This document shows, in pieces, positions 1-7,186 of a stretch of DNA of 22,606 nt. Made by a program: the position numbers and the translations under genes. Source of the stretch: CAZQQN01 sp964549595 (GTDB taxonomy: Bacteria; Bacteroidota; Bacteroidia; CAILMK01; CAYYUA01). The notes beneath the pieces are model-generated. The model had not been told where the DNA came from. It searched no databases and saw only the letters and a program-made list of their open reading frames with translations. Within the stretch, counting starts at the first letter, position 1, and the number at the start of each line of letters is the position of its first letter. The DNA lies in the NCBI GenBank assembly GCA_964549595.1, contig CAZJWK010000036.1, forward strand, positions 1 to 22,606, given 5' to 3'.

Positions 1-1103
1 CGCTCCTTTTCGGACTGCTGGATACGCTTCAGCAGGGCATCGGCCGTTTCCGGGTTCCGGTGCAGGTAATTGTCCAAATGATCCCGCAGGAAATCGTGGA
101 AGAAAGTCCGCATCGTGGGGCCGCCTTCCGCAATGTTGGCCGAGCCCAGCTTCGTCTTGGTCTGCGACTCAAAAACCGGGTCCTGCATCCGGATACTCAG
201 GGCCGTAATTATGGACGAGCGTATGTCTGAGGGATCAAAATCCTTCTTGTAGAAATCCCGTAAGACACGGACCAACCCTTCCTTGAAGGCATTCAGGTGC
301 GTACCGCCCTGAGAGGTATGTTGCCCGTTGACAAAGGAGTAGTATTCCTCCCCGTACTGGTTACCGTGCGTGATGGCAATCTCAATGTCATCCCCCTTCA
401 GGTGGATGACCGGGTAGCGCATGTTTTCCTCCTCCGTCTTCCGGTAGAGGAGATCATAGAGGCCGTTTTTGGAATGGTAAATCTCGCCGTTCAGTTTGAT
501 CTTGAGGCCGGCATTCAGGAAGGCATAGTTCCACACCATGTTCTCCACAAACTCCGGTATGAAGTGGAATTGCCGGAAGAATTCATGGTCCGGGATGAAT
601 TCGACCTCCGTGCCGTTCTTTTCATTGATTTGCTCCACATCCTCCTCTTCCTGGAGCACACCTTGCTCAAAATAGGCAATTTTGGCCTGCCCGTCCCGGA
701 CGGATTTCACTTTGAAGTATTCCGAAAGGGCGTTGACCGCCTTCGTACCGACCCCGTTCAGGCCGACCGACTTCTGGAAGGCCTTGGAGTCATATTTTCC
801 GCCTGTATTGATTTTGGAGACGCAATCGACCACCTTGCCAAGCGGAATCCCCCGCCCGTAATCCCGCAGGATAACGCGCTGGTCAAACATCTGGATGGAG
901 ATCTGCTTGCCATAGCCCATCACGTACTCGTCAATACTGTTGTCGATCACCTCTTTGAGGAGGACGTAAATTCCGTCATCGCGGGCTGAGCCGTCCCCCA
1001 GCTTCCCGATGTACATGCCCGGGCGCATGCGTATATGCTCCCGCCAGTCCAGCGAACGGATCGATTCTTCGGTGTATTGTTGGTTTTGATTCTCTTCTGC
1101 CAT
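1..1103 (-). CDS. parE: DNA topoisomerase IV subunit B (5' part, runs off window)
   Basis: ATPase subunit of topoisomerase IV, a type IIA enzyme that with ParC unlinks daughter chromosomes. The visible part is the first 367 residues, from the ATG complementary to 1101-1103; the frame stays open to base 3 and the rest is outside the window. The GHKL ATP-binding fold shows as RMRPGMYIG (26-33), EVIDNSIDE (51-59, with the Mg-binding Asn), DYGRGIP (81-87) and VGLNGVGTKAVNALS (113-127). The transducer domain follows, with QTKTKLG (314-320) carrying the likely ATP-contacting lysine. I prefer ParE to GyrB because REHIRMRPGMYIGKLGDGS and IDEYVMGYG resemble Bacteroidota ParE more than GyrB; no downstream parC is visible to confirm this. 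Third codon positions are strikingly G/C-rich (59 of the first 80 codons, hand count), unlike the other genes sampled. Confidence 0.93.
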   Translation of the reverse strand, partial: MAEENQNQQYTEESIRSLDWREHIRMRPGMYIGKLGDGSARDDGIYVLLKEVIDNSIDEYVMGYGKQISIQMFDQRVILRDYGRGIPLGKVVDCVSKINTGGKYDSKAFQKSVGLNGVGTKAVNALSEYFKVKSVRDGQAKIAYFEQGVLQEEEDVEQINEKNGTEVEFIPDHEFFRQFHFIPEFVENMVWNYAFLNAGLKIKLNGEIYHSKNGLYDLLYRKTEEENMRYPVIHLKGDDIEIAITHGNQYGEEYYSFVNGQHTSQGGTHLNAFKEGLVRVLRDFYKKDFDPSDIRSSIITALSIRMQDPVFESQTKTKLGSANIAEGGPTMRTFFHDFLRDHLDNYLHRNPETADALLKRIQQSEKE

Positions 1104-1198
1104 AGCTACTTTTCTCCTTTTTGCTTCATTTTAATCGCTAAAATACCGCAATCTTTCACACATCCCCAAAAACAGGCATTATAATTTGTGAACAATCG

Positions 1199-1210
1199 TG
1201 TGGAAAACCT
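1199..1210 (-). promoter_or_regulatory. DnaA-box-like 9-mer within a 12-mer repeated upstream of nrdJ
   Basis: The plus strand reads TGTGGAAAACCT. Its complement contains TTTTCCACA, one base away from the DnaA box consensus TTATCCACA. The same 12 bases recur at 14864-14875 upstream of nrdJ. The site lies about 95 bases upstream of the parE start. A role in DnaA binding is inferred only. Confidence 0.3.
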
Positions 1211-1270
1211 CGGTGGCTAAACAGCTCGAAATGCTTTGAGTTCCGCCATGAGGAGGAGACAGAAATGAAT

Positions 1271-1426
1271 CCGCTTTCGTAAGCGGGAATTATTTGAATA
1301 CTCCTGCCATCTTAAAAACCCACGAAATGCTTGGGTTGTGGAGTACCGGGCATGAATTGCCTACAATCCCCGCAATGTAACCATCAAAGCCTCTGAAATA
1401 CCGTTTAGTTTGCTTTCCCTCAGAGG
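1271..1426. other. Cluster of three hairpins, possible structured RNA
   Basis: First hairpin: CCGCTT (1271-1276), loop TCGT, AAGCGG (1281-1286), a perfect 6-bp stem. Second: an outer stem TACTCC (1299-1304) with GGAGTA (1340-1345), enclosing an inner stem AACCCA (1317-1322) with TGGGTT (1332-1337). Third: CCTCTGA (1390-1396) with TCAGAGG (1420-1426), a perfect 7-bp pair around a 23-base loop. I do not recognise a known RNA family. It may be trailing sequence of the antiporter transcript, leader of parE, or an intergenic repeat. Confidence 0.35.
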
Positions 1427-1437
1427 GAGATGATTAA

Positions 1438-1493
1438 GAAAAACTGAAAATTTGGTATTTAGACCAAGCTACCTGCTTTTAACTCAGTTTTTC
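1438..1493 (-). terminator. Terminator-like structure overlapping the antiporter stop codon
   Basis: A perfect 10-bp inverted repeat, GAAAAACTGA (1438-1447) and TCAGTTTTTC (1484-1493), encloses an inner hairpin TTGGT (1452-1456) with ACCAA (1463-1467). On the minus strand the outer arm includes the last codons and stop of the antiporter gene, and the distal arm ends in a T-rich run. The stem is A/T-rich and the interior is long, so it is a weaker terminator model than the one after nrdJ. Confidence 0.45.
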
Positions 1494-3347
1494 ATAGAAT
1501 TCCTGCAAGGATTTCTCATTACCAAATACCACAGCGACATCCCCCACTTCAAGGGTATCTTCATCTTGGGGTACATAAAGTTCCCCGTTTTTCTTAATCA
1601 TTAGCAGGAATCCATCTTCCGGGAATTTCAATGTACTCAAACTTTTTCCTGCGACATTTTCATTCCGGACAACCAATTCCCGTATGCCAAAGCTTGAGAA
1701 ATTATCGAAAATGTTGTGATAAGTTTGGGGCATAAATAAGTAATTCTCAACGGCAGATGATACAGTGCTTGGAATATCCACAGCCTGGATCCCGATGTTC
1801 TTGAGCTCCTGCACATTTTTCTTACGGACGGCAACCGCTATCAGGTTTTCATGGCCGAGGTCATTCTTTAGGATCTCGGCAATTCTTCGGTTTTTGTAAT
1901 CTGAGCCTGTTAGAATGACCACGGGGTTTGACGGCTGCAAATTAACCAGCTTATAAGTATCCGGATCACCGCCATTGGCACAAATGGCTTCGAGTCCATT
2001 GGCCCGCAGATCATTGACTTTATTCTGATCCTGGTCTATAATGACATGAGGTTTGTTATGCATTTGCAGGCTTTCAGCCAATAAAACACCTGTACCACCA
2101 CCTCCTACGATGATGGTTTTGTCTTTTCTGTATTCACCCGTTGGGTTGAGTTGGTTATAAAAAACCGGTGACAGGGAACAGGTAATGACAGCCATGATGA
2201 CAAAAGCAGTATTGGTGGCTTCGGTAATGACCTCAAGCTCAAGGCCAATCTGTGAAGCGGCAATGATGAGGCTTAAGCGTGACGATAACAGGAATCCGGC
2301 TGACAGGGCCCTCCTGGACCCTATTAATTTTTTCCAAATCGCCCAGGAAGGCAAAACTTTGATAAGGTATAAAACCACAAACAGCAGTCCGAGGAATAGG
2401 AAGGACTGATCAAATTTCAAGAAGGCTTCCAGATCAATACCGGCTCCCACCATAATGAAAAAAACGGGGATAAAAAACCCGTATCCCATGGCATCCAGCT
2501 TCATTAACAAGCTGGAGCGTTCCTTGGGTGAAAAGAATGACATTAGCAAACCTGCCAGAAATGCGCCCAGGATTACTTCCGCATCGATCCATTGAGAAAG
2601 GATTAAAAATAACAGGATTAAGGCGATTGTGCCCCGTACTTTTATCTGTGATGAGGCATGAGAAAGCTGAAGAAGGACCCGCTTGAAAAATCGCTTCTTC
2701 ACCAGACGTTTACCTATGAAATAGGAAATGACGAAAGCCACAAAGAGGCTTAAAATGAGTAATATTTCAAATTCAAGGCCTTTTTTCAGGTAAGATGATG
2801 TAAAGGTAAAAAGCAGGATACTCAGGATATCCGCAACCGCAGCAGCAAGGACAATCATTTGACCGTACCGGTTTTTGACTTCCCCTCGCTCTTTCAAAAC
2901 AGGCATGATTACGCCAACAGAGGAAGTGGAAATTATCAGGGTGAAGTACCAAAGGTTTTGAATCGGGATAAAATGGGACAAAATCCAGGCACAAAAATAG
3001 CCAAGGCCTAAAGTGCCCAGAAAAACCAAGAAACCGGAAAAAAGGGGGTTTATGATAAAGGTTTTAGCACTTACTTTTCGTTTTGGTAAAGAGGCATAGA
3101 CCTGATTCACATCCACCTCCAGGCCACTTAAAAACATGAGGAAAATAAAACCAAAAAGCCCTAAAAAATCCAGGTATTCAGCCTCTGGTAATATACCCAG
3201 TACATGGTCCCCGATAATAAAGCCTGCCATAATCTCTACAATAACAGAAGGGATTTTCATGAAATGCATTTGACGTGTGAGGATTGGAACAATCCAGGCC
3301 AAAGCCAGCACAAGAAATAATGGCCAGAAATCGAAATCGAAATGCAT
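1479..3347 (-). CDS. CPA2-family monovalent cation:proton antiporter with RCK (TrkA) domains
   Basis: 622-residue inner-membrane transporter of the KefB/KefC type, expected to exchange K+ or Na+ for protons. Residues 5-395 form the hydrophobic Na/H exchanger domain with about 12 or 13 membrane segments. Conserved-looking landmarks are ISTSSVGVIMPVL (139-151) and AAAVADILSILL (168-179), whose Asp173 fits the proton/cation-coupling aspartate. A cytoplasmic TrkA-N/RCK domain begins at 411 with the glycine-rich nucleotide-binding turn GGGGTG (415-420) and an acidic residue after the second strand (IIDQDQ, 436-441). A TrkA-C domain covers about 555-622. Length fits the family. The gene stands alone, with a candidate promoter 60 bases upstream. 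The exact ion and gating ligand cannot be read from sequence, so no symbol is given. Confidence 0.92.
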   Translation of the reverse strand: MHFDFDFWPLFLVLALAWIVPILTRQMHFMKIPSVIVEIMAGFIIGDHVLGILPEAEYLDFLGLFGFIFLMFLSGLEVDVNQVYASLPKRKVSAKTFIINPLFSGFLVFLGTLGLGYFCAWILSHFIPIQNLWYFTLIISTSSVGVIMPVLKERGEVKNRYGQMIVLAAAVADILSILLFTFTSSYLKKGLEFEILLILSLFVAFVISYFIGKRLVKKRFFKRVLLQLSHASSQIKVRGTIALILLFLILSQWIDAEVILGAFLAGLLMSFFSPKERSSLLMKLDAMGYGFFIPVFFIMVGAGIDLEAFLKFDQSFLFLGLLFVVLYLIKVLPSWAIWKKLIGSRRALSAGFLLSSRLSLIIAASQIGLELEVITEATNTAFVIMAVITCSLSPVFYNQLNPTGEYRKDKTIIVGGGGTGVLLAESLQMHNKPHVIIDQDQNKVNDLRANGLEAICANGGDPDTYKLVNLQPSNPVVILTGSDYKNRRIAEILKNDLGHENLIAVAVRKKNVQELKNIGIQAVDIPSTVSSAVENYLFMPQTYHNIFDNFSSFGIRELVVRNENVAGKSLSTLKFPEDGFLLMIKKNGELYVPQDEDTLEVGDVAVVFGNEKSLQEFYEKLS

Positions 3348-3407
3348 AAATGCTTTTTTAAACCAATTAAAATCAGGTTAACGGAATCAGCCATGCTAAG
3401 AAACCTT

Positions 3408-3415
3408 CAAAAATA
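3408..3415 (-). promoter_or_regulatory. Candidate -7 promoter element of the antiporter gene
   Basis: The minus strand reads TATTTTTG, an exact match to the Bacteroidota -7 consensus TAnnTTTG. It lies 60 bases upstream of the start codon. No convincing -33 TTTG was found at the usual spacing. Confidence 0.4.
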
Positions 3416-3478
3416 CGATACCATCTTCCTTTTATGAAATCCCGTTCGGTAAAAGTTTGTATCCGTTTCTGGCCTAAA

Positions 3479-3502
3479 AAGTAAATTTTAGCCACTTTAC
3501 TT
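3479..3502. promoter_or_regulatory. Perfect 7-bp dyad, possible operator
   Basis: AAGTAAA (3479-3485) and TTTACTT (3496-3502) are exact reverse complements separated by 10 bases, in the divergent region between the antiporter gene and gcvT. The geometry suits a dimeric regulator, but the site is A/T-rich and no regulator is assigned. Confidence 0.25.
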
Positions 3503-3643
3503 GGATTATAATTCCGGTAGAAAATCTTTATGAGCTTTTTTAAAAATTTTTACTTATTTATCAAGTTCCGAACTTCCGGGACCACTAAAAAGAAAAATCC
3601 CCTATTTGACTTTAAAAGCGACTAATTCTTAATGTCACAATTT

Positions 3644-3651
3644 TAAATTTG
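3644..3651 (+). promoter_or_regulatory. Candidate -7 promoter element of gcvT
   Basis: TAAATTTG matches TAnnTTTG exactly and ends 34 bases before the gcvT ATG, the same distance as the element in front of sdhC. A -33 TTTG at the usual spacing was not found; the nearest TTTG (3605-3608) is too far. Confidence 0.45.
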
Positions 3652-3685
3652 CGGTTTCTGTAATCAACCAAAATGCCTGATTAAA

Positions 3686-4774
3686 ATGAAAACAACCCCA
3701 CTCACCAAAAGACATGAAGCCTTAGGGGCAAAAATGGTAGAATTTGCCGGCTTCAGGATGCCCGTTTATTATGAGGGTATTAAAGATGAACACCATGCTG
3801 TGCGAAATCGTGTGGGTATTTTTGATGTTTCCCACATGGGGGAATTTAGAATTAAAGGCAAGCAAGCCGGTGAATTCCTGCAAAAAATATGTTCCAACGA
3901 CATCGAGAAATTGTATCCGGGCCGGGCCCAGTACAATTGCATGCCTACCGAAGCCGGTGGCATTATCGATGATTTGATCGTTTACCAACTCGATGAAAAT
4001 GAATACATGGTGGTGGTCAACGCTGCCAACCTTGATAAAGATTGGAATTGGGTCATTAATCATAGCAAAGCGTATGAGGTAGCCGTTACTAACATTTCAG
4101 ATGAGACGGCTTTAATAGCGGTACAAGGCCCCAAATCACTGGACATCCTCCAATCCCTCACTAAGCATGATTTAGGGTCTATTCCATTTTATACCTTCAT
4201 AAAAGGCTCAATTGCCGGCGTGGATAATGTCGTTATTTCAGCTACCGGCTATACCGGGGAAAAAGGGTTTGAGTTTTATTGTGACCAATCCGATGCCCCA
4301 ACCCTTTGGGATGCTTTTATGGAAGCCGGTGAATCTGAAAATATTCAACCTGCCGGATTAGGGGCCCGGGATACCCTCCGGTTAGAAGCCGGGCTAAATT
4401 TATATGGCAATGACATGGATGAGACCACTACTCCTTTGGAAGCCAGGATGGGCTGGATCACAAAGCTGGAAACGGGTTTTATAGGCAGTGAAAAATTAAA
4501 GGCACAAAAAGAAAGAGGTGTTGATCGGAAATTGGTGGGTTTTGAATTGTTATCAAAAGGCATTCCTCGTCATGGGTGTACCATCCTTGATGAACAAGGG
4601 CAGGAAATTGGTGAAGTAACCTCAGGAACCCAATCACCTACCTTGGGTAAAGCCATTGGCATGGGGTATGTGAAAAAGCCATTTGCCAAAGCAGAAACCC
4701 CTATAAAAATAAAAATCAGGAACAAAACAGCCGATGCAAAGGTTATTAAATTACCATTTTACAAATCACAATGA
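3686..4774 (+). CDS. gcvT: Glycine cleavage system T protein (aminomethyltransferase)
   Basis: 362-residue T protein. It transfers the methylene carbon from aminomethyl-lipoyl H protein to tetrahydrofolate, giving 5,10-methylene-THF and ammonia. Length is typical. The folate-binding domain occupies about 7-258, with FDVSHMGEF (46-54), GGIIDDLIVY (91-100, containing the expected catalytic aspartate) and NAANLDKD (112-119). The C-terminal barrel domain (about 265-356) contains GFELLSKGIPRHG-like and GEVTSGTQSPTLGKAIGMGYV-like stretches. The ATG at 3686 gives the standard N-terminus KTTPLTKRHEALGAKMVEFAG. It is the first gene of a plus-strand run; the next gene starts 27 bases later. The other glycine cleavage genes (gcvH, gcvP) are not in the window. 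Confidence 0.97.
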   Translation: MKTTPLTKRHEALGAKMVEFAGFRMPVYYEGIKDEHHAVRNRVGIFDVSHMGEFRIKGKQAGEFLQKICSNDIEKLYPGRAQYNCMPTEAGGIIDDLIVYQLDENEYMVVVNAANLDKDWNWVINHSKAYEVAVTNISDETALIAVQGPKSLDILQSLTKHDLGSIPFYTFIKGSIAGVDNVVISATGYTGEKGFEFYCDQSDAPTLWDAFMEAGESENIQPAGLGARDTLRLEAGLNLYGNDMDETTTPLEARMGWITKLETGFIGSEKLKAQKERGVDRKLVGFELLSKGIPRHGCTILDEQGQEIGEVTSGTQSPTLGKAIGMGYVKKPFAKAETPIKIKIRNKTADAKVIKLPFYKSQ

Positions 4775-4801
4775 TTACCAAACACCAAAAACGCTACAAC
4801 T

Positions 4802-5161
4802 ATGATGAAGGTTACAGAACTCGATGTTTGGAATTCCTCCATGGACCTTGCCAAAAACGTTTTTGAACTATCCAGAAATTTCCCGGAAGTGGAAAATTTC
4901 GGCCTTTCCTACCAATTAAGGACAACGGTCACCAACGTTCCTGCCAATATTGCGGCGGCAGCCAGCCGCAAGTACGGAAAAGAATCACTTCGCCACCTGT
5001 TCAATGCCAAAAGCGATATCTATTACGTAGAAACCCAATTGTACCTCGCTGAAAAATTGGCTTATATTTCAGAAGAAGAATTGAATGAGATACTGGAAAA
5101 CCTGGATACGGCCAGGAGGTTGTTATTTGGATTTATCAAATATTACAAACGCGCTTCCTGA
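4802..5161 (+). CDS. Four-helix-bundle protein (23S rRNA intervening-sequence protein family)
   Basis: 119-residue, mostly helical cytoplasmic protein of the four-helix-bundle family first described as the product of intervening sequences in 23S rRNA genes and common as stand-alone genes in Bacteroidota. Recognisable features are the N-terminal LDVWNSSMDLAKNVFELS (about 7-24), FGLSYQLRTTVTNVPANIAAA (33-53; family pattern L..Q.rr...SvpaNIaEg) and a final helix LDTARRLLFGFIKYYK. In this copy the usual acidic/glycine part after NIA is replaced by AAAASRKYG. The function is unknown. The start is ambiguous by one codon because two ATGs are adjacent (4802 and 4805). It follows gcvT by 27 bases and precedes comB by 39, so it is probably co-transcribed. 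Its TGA stop (5159-5161) is in the same frame as comB. Confidence 0.88.
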   Translation: MMKVTELDVWNSSMDLAKNVFELSRNFPEVENFGLSYQLRTTVTNVPANIAAAASRKYGKESLRHLFNAKSDIYYVETQLYLAEKLAYISEEELNEILENLDTARRLLFGFIKYYKRAS

Positions 5162-5200
5162 TTTCATTTTACGCTCAGTAAAAATTTTTATTGGAAAATA

Positions 5201-5920
5201 TTGCTTGTCGATGTTTGCCTCTCTCCGGCCTTAATTCCCTATTACCAAACCAGTAACCGAGTAGTTGTAGTCATTGATGTATTAAGGGCAAGTAGCGTGA
5301 TTTGTGCAGCCCTGGATAATGGTTTGCCTTCAGTCATTCCTGTAAAGGATCTCGAAAAAGCCTGGGAATACAAAAACGAAGGCTATTTAGTAGCTGCTGA
5401 ACGGAAAGGGGCCTTGGTTGAAGGCTTCGACCTGACCAACTCTCCCCTTGAATTTGGTAATTACCGCTATAAAGGGTATACCCTGGTTCTAACTACCTCA
5501 AACGGAACAATGGCTTTAGAAAACGTAAAGGAGGGGCCAGATGAAATTCTTGTCGGATCTTTTGTGAATGCGGAAAAAGTCCTTTCCAGACTCCGGAGTC
5601 TGAAAAAGTCGGTTTTGTTGGTTTGTGCCGGATGGCGCAATTATTTCAATTTAGAGGACAGTTTCCTGGCCGGTTACCTTGTACATGAAATAATGCCTGA
5701 CTTCCGGCCTGAATCCGATGGCGCAATGGCCATGAAGGCACTTTTTGAAGCCAATAAACCGGATTGGTATAATTTTCTGATGGAAGGTTCACACCCGCAG
5801 CGGCTAAAAGGAACGGGCAAAACAAAAGATTTGGCTTATTGCCTTTCGTTCAATCAATCCCATACGTTGCCTGTTTATAAAGCGGGTGAAATTATTCCAT
5901 TTAAACCGGATGAAAAATGA
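5201..5920 (+). CDS. comB: Probable 2-phosphosulfolactate phosphatase (ComB family)
   Basis: 239-residue member of the ComB family, Mg-dependent phosphatases that convert 2-phosphosulfolactate to sulfolactate in coenzyme M synthesis in methanogens. In bacteria the physiological substrate is often unclear. Family blocks visible are VCLSPALI (5-12), VVVVIDVLRASS (21-32), LTNSPLEF (78-85), TTSNGT (98-103), CAGWRN (142-147) and LEDSFLAGY (151-159). The start is a TTG: the frame has no ATG between the preceding gene's stop (5159-5161) and the conserved N-terminus, and the first internal ATG lies beyond residue 100. The last four bases overlap the next gene (ATGA, 5917-5920), suggesting translational coupling. 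No other coenzyme M or sulfolactate gene is visible. Confidence 0.85.
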   Translation: MLVDVCLSPALIPYYQTSNRVVVVIDVLRASSVICAALDNGLPSVIPVKDLEKAWEYKNEGYLVAAERKGALVEGFDLTNSPLEFGNYRYKGYTLVLTTSNGTMALENVKEGPDEILVGSFVNAEKVLSRLRSLKKSVLLVCAGWRNYFNLEDSFLAGYLVHEIMPDFRPESDGAMAMKALFEANKPDWYNFLMEGSHPQRLKGTGKTKDLAYCLSFNQSHTLPVYKAGEIIPFKPDEK

Positions 5921-6528
5921 AGGGATCCCTATTGGATAAAGCCTTTTATATAAGAGAAGACGCTTTAACCATCAGCCGGGAACTGTTGGGGAAGGTATTG
6001 GTTACCCACCTGGAAAAAGGATGCGTCACTGCCGGTAGAATTGTTGAAACAGAGGCCTACATTGCCCCTGATGATAAAGCCTCCCATGCTTTTAATTTCA
6101 AGAAGACCAAGCGTACCACTACCATGTTCCGGGAGGGAGGCACAGCGTATGTCTATTTGTGCTATGGTATTCATGCGCTCTTCAATGTAATAACCCATGA
6201 AGAAGGAATGCCTCACGCTATCCTTATTCGGGCTATAGAGCCTTTGGAAGGAATTGATATAATGCAACGCAGAAGGAAAAAGGAAAAAAAGGACCGGAGT
6301 TTAACGGCAGGGCCGGGTTGTGTTAGTCAATCGTTAGGAATTACTACGGATTATAACGGGTATTCCCTTTTGGGTAATAAAATCTGGATTGAGGACAGGG
6401 GATTAGAAGTCAAAAAAAGCGATATCCAATCCGGCCCCCGTGTAGGCATTCAATATGCCGGTGAATACAAAGACAAACCATGGCGATTTAAGATACGCGC
6501 CAATGAATGGACCAGCAAACCCAAATAG
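5917..6528 (+). CDS. DNA-3-methyladenine glycosylase (AAG/MPG family)
   Basis: 203-residue base-excision repair enzyme that cleaves the N-glycosidic bond of alkylated purines such as 3-methyladenine, and often hypoxanthine. The active site can be matched to human AAG: VETEAY (43-48) gives catalytic Glu46 (human Glu125) and Tyr48 (Tyr127), His57 matches His136, and YVYLCYGIHALFN (78-90) gives Tyr80 (Tyr159), the intercalating Tyr83 (Tyr162) and Asn90 (Asn169). AGPGCVSQSLGI (131-142) is the family glycine motif, and GPRVGI (173-178) follows near the end. Length is normal for the bacterial family. The start overlaps the comB stop by four bases, so the two are probably translated together. Confidence 0.95.
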   Translation: MKGSLLDKAFYIREDALTISRELLGKVLVTHLEKGCVTAGRIVETEAYIAPDDKASHAFNFKKTKRTTTMFREGGTAYVYLCYGIHALFNVITHEEGMPHAILIRAIEPLEGIDIMQRRRKKEKKDRSLTAGPGCVSQSLGITTDYNGYSLLGNKIWIEDRGLEVKKSDIQSGPRVGIQYAGEYKDKPWRFKIRANEWTSKPK

Positions 6529-6557
6529 GGCTTAATCAGCTCGCGGTACCAAACCCA

Positions 6558-7148
6558 TTATCCATTTTTCTCTAAGATCATAAAGCATTCACTTCCTAAC
6601 CTCGGGGCAATGGAATTTTTACAGGGCTCAAATGTGAGGATGTTAAAATAAGGCTGGAAATAATTTTGGTATTCCTCTATGCTTCCACCAAACGGGGGGC
6701 CTTCGTTAGTGAGGGGAAAAGTGAAAAGCACCCCTACCAAACGGCCCTTATTTTTTAATAATTCATACATTTTTCTGGCATAATCCTTTCTAAAAGTGGG
6801 CTTTAGGGAACAAAAAAAGGTTTGTTCCACAATAAGGTCATATTGGCCGGAGTGTTCAAAGAAATCTTCACAGTAAATGGCGAGTTTTTCTTTATACTCA
6901 GGGTAAAATTGGGCTTTTAATTGATCCACCAAAAATTGGGAAATGTCTAAAATATGAATGTCGGTAAACCCTGTCTCCAAAAGGTATTTGGCTTCATATG
7001 CATTGCCGCAGCCCGGTATGAGGATTTTTAGATCCCGTTTTCTTAGCTGGTCAAAATAAGTTTTTAAAGGGGTGGAGGCATACCCAATATCCCAGCCTAA
7101 GTTTTCTTGTTGGTACTTTTCCGTCCAAAAATCCTCTTCAAATGACAT
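6558..7148 (-). CDS. TPMT-family SAM-dependent methyltransferase
   Basis: 196-residue class I methyltransferase of the thiopurine S-methyltransferase superfamily, whose bacterial members methylate thiols, selenium or tellurium compounds, or unknown small molecules. The N-terminus carries the family pattern FWTEKYQQENLGWDIGYASTPL (7-28). SAM motif I is LIPGCGNAYEAKYL (43-56), followed by an acidic residue at the end of strand 2 (HILDIS, 65-70), the acidic CEDFFE (93-98) and FTFPLTNEGPPFGG (142-155). The first ATG is used. It begins 38 bases after the sdhB stop on the same strand and may be read from the sdh transcript. It ends facing the DNA glycosylase gene 29 bases away. The substrate cannot be predicted. 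Confidence 0.88.
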   Translation of the reverse strand: MSFEEDFWTEKYQQENLGWDIGYASTPLKTYFDQLRKRDLKILIPGCGNAYEAKYLLETGFTDIHILDISQFLVDQLKAQFYPEYKEKLAIYCEDFFEHSGQYDLIVEQTFFCSLKPTFRKDYARKMYELLKNKGRLVGVLFTFPLTNEGPPFGGSIEEYQNYFQPYFNILTFEPCKNSIAPRLGSECFMILEKNG

Positions 7149-7186
7149 ATAAGCTAAGCAATATCAATAGGCTTAAAAAATCCCGA

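Larger units (their letters stand above)
1104..1478. other. Gene-free region between parE and the antiporter gene
   Basis: 375 bases with no credible open reading frame. It lies upstream of parE and downstream of the antiporter gene. It holds a DnaA-box-like sequence (1199-1210), three hairpins (1271-1286, 1299-1345 and 1390-1426) and the antiporter terminator-like structure (1438-1493). I did not find an exact TAnnTTTG element oriented towards parE; the closest is TGTTTTTG on the minus strand (complement of 1167-1174), which differs at the second position. Confidence 0.6.
3348..3685. other. Divergent promoter region between the antiporter gene and gcvT
   Basis: 338 A/T-rich bases between two divergent genes, with no credible coding sequence. 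It holds -7-like elements for both genes (3408-3415 minus, 3644-3651 plus), a 7-bp dyad (3479-3502) and a short dyad AAGTTC-C-GAACTT (3563-3575). These dyads are possible regulator sites, but short dyads are common in A/T-rich DNA. Confidence 0.6.

Noticed and set aside
297..989. A 230-codon open frame on the plus strand at the left edge
   Set aside because: It is antisense to parE, whose minus-strand translation carries all the expected topoisomerase motifs. The antisense frame stays open because of the G/C-rich codon bias of parE.
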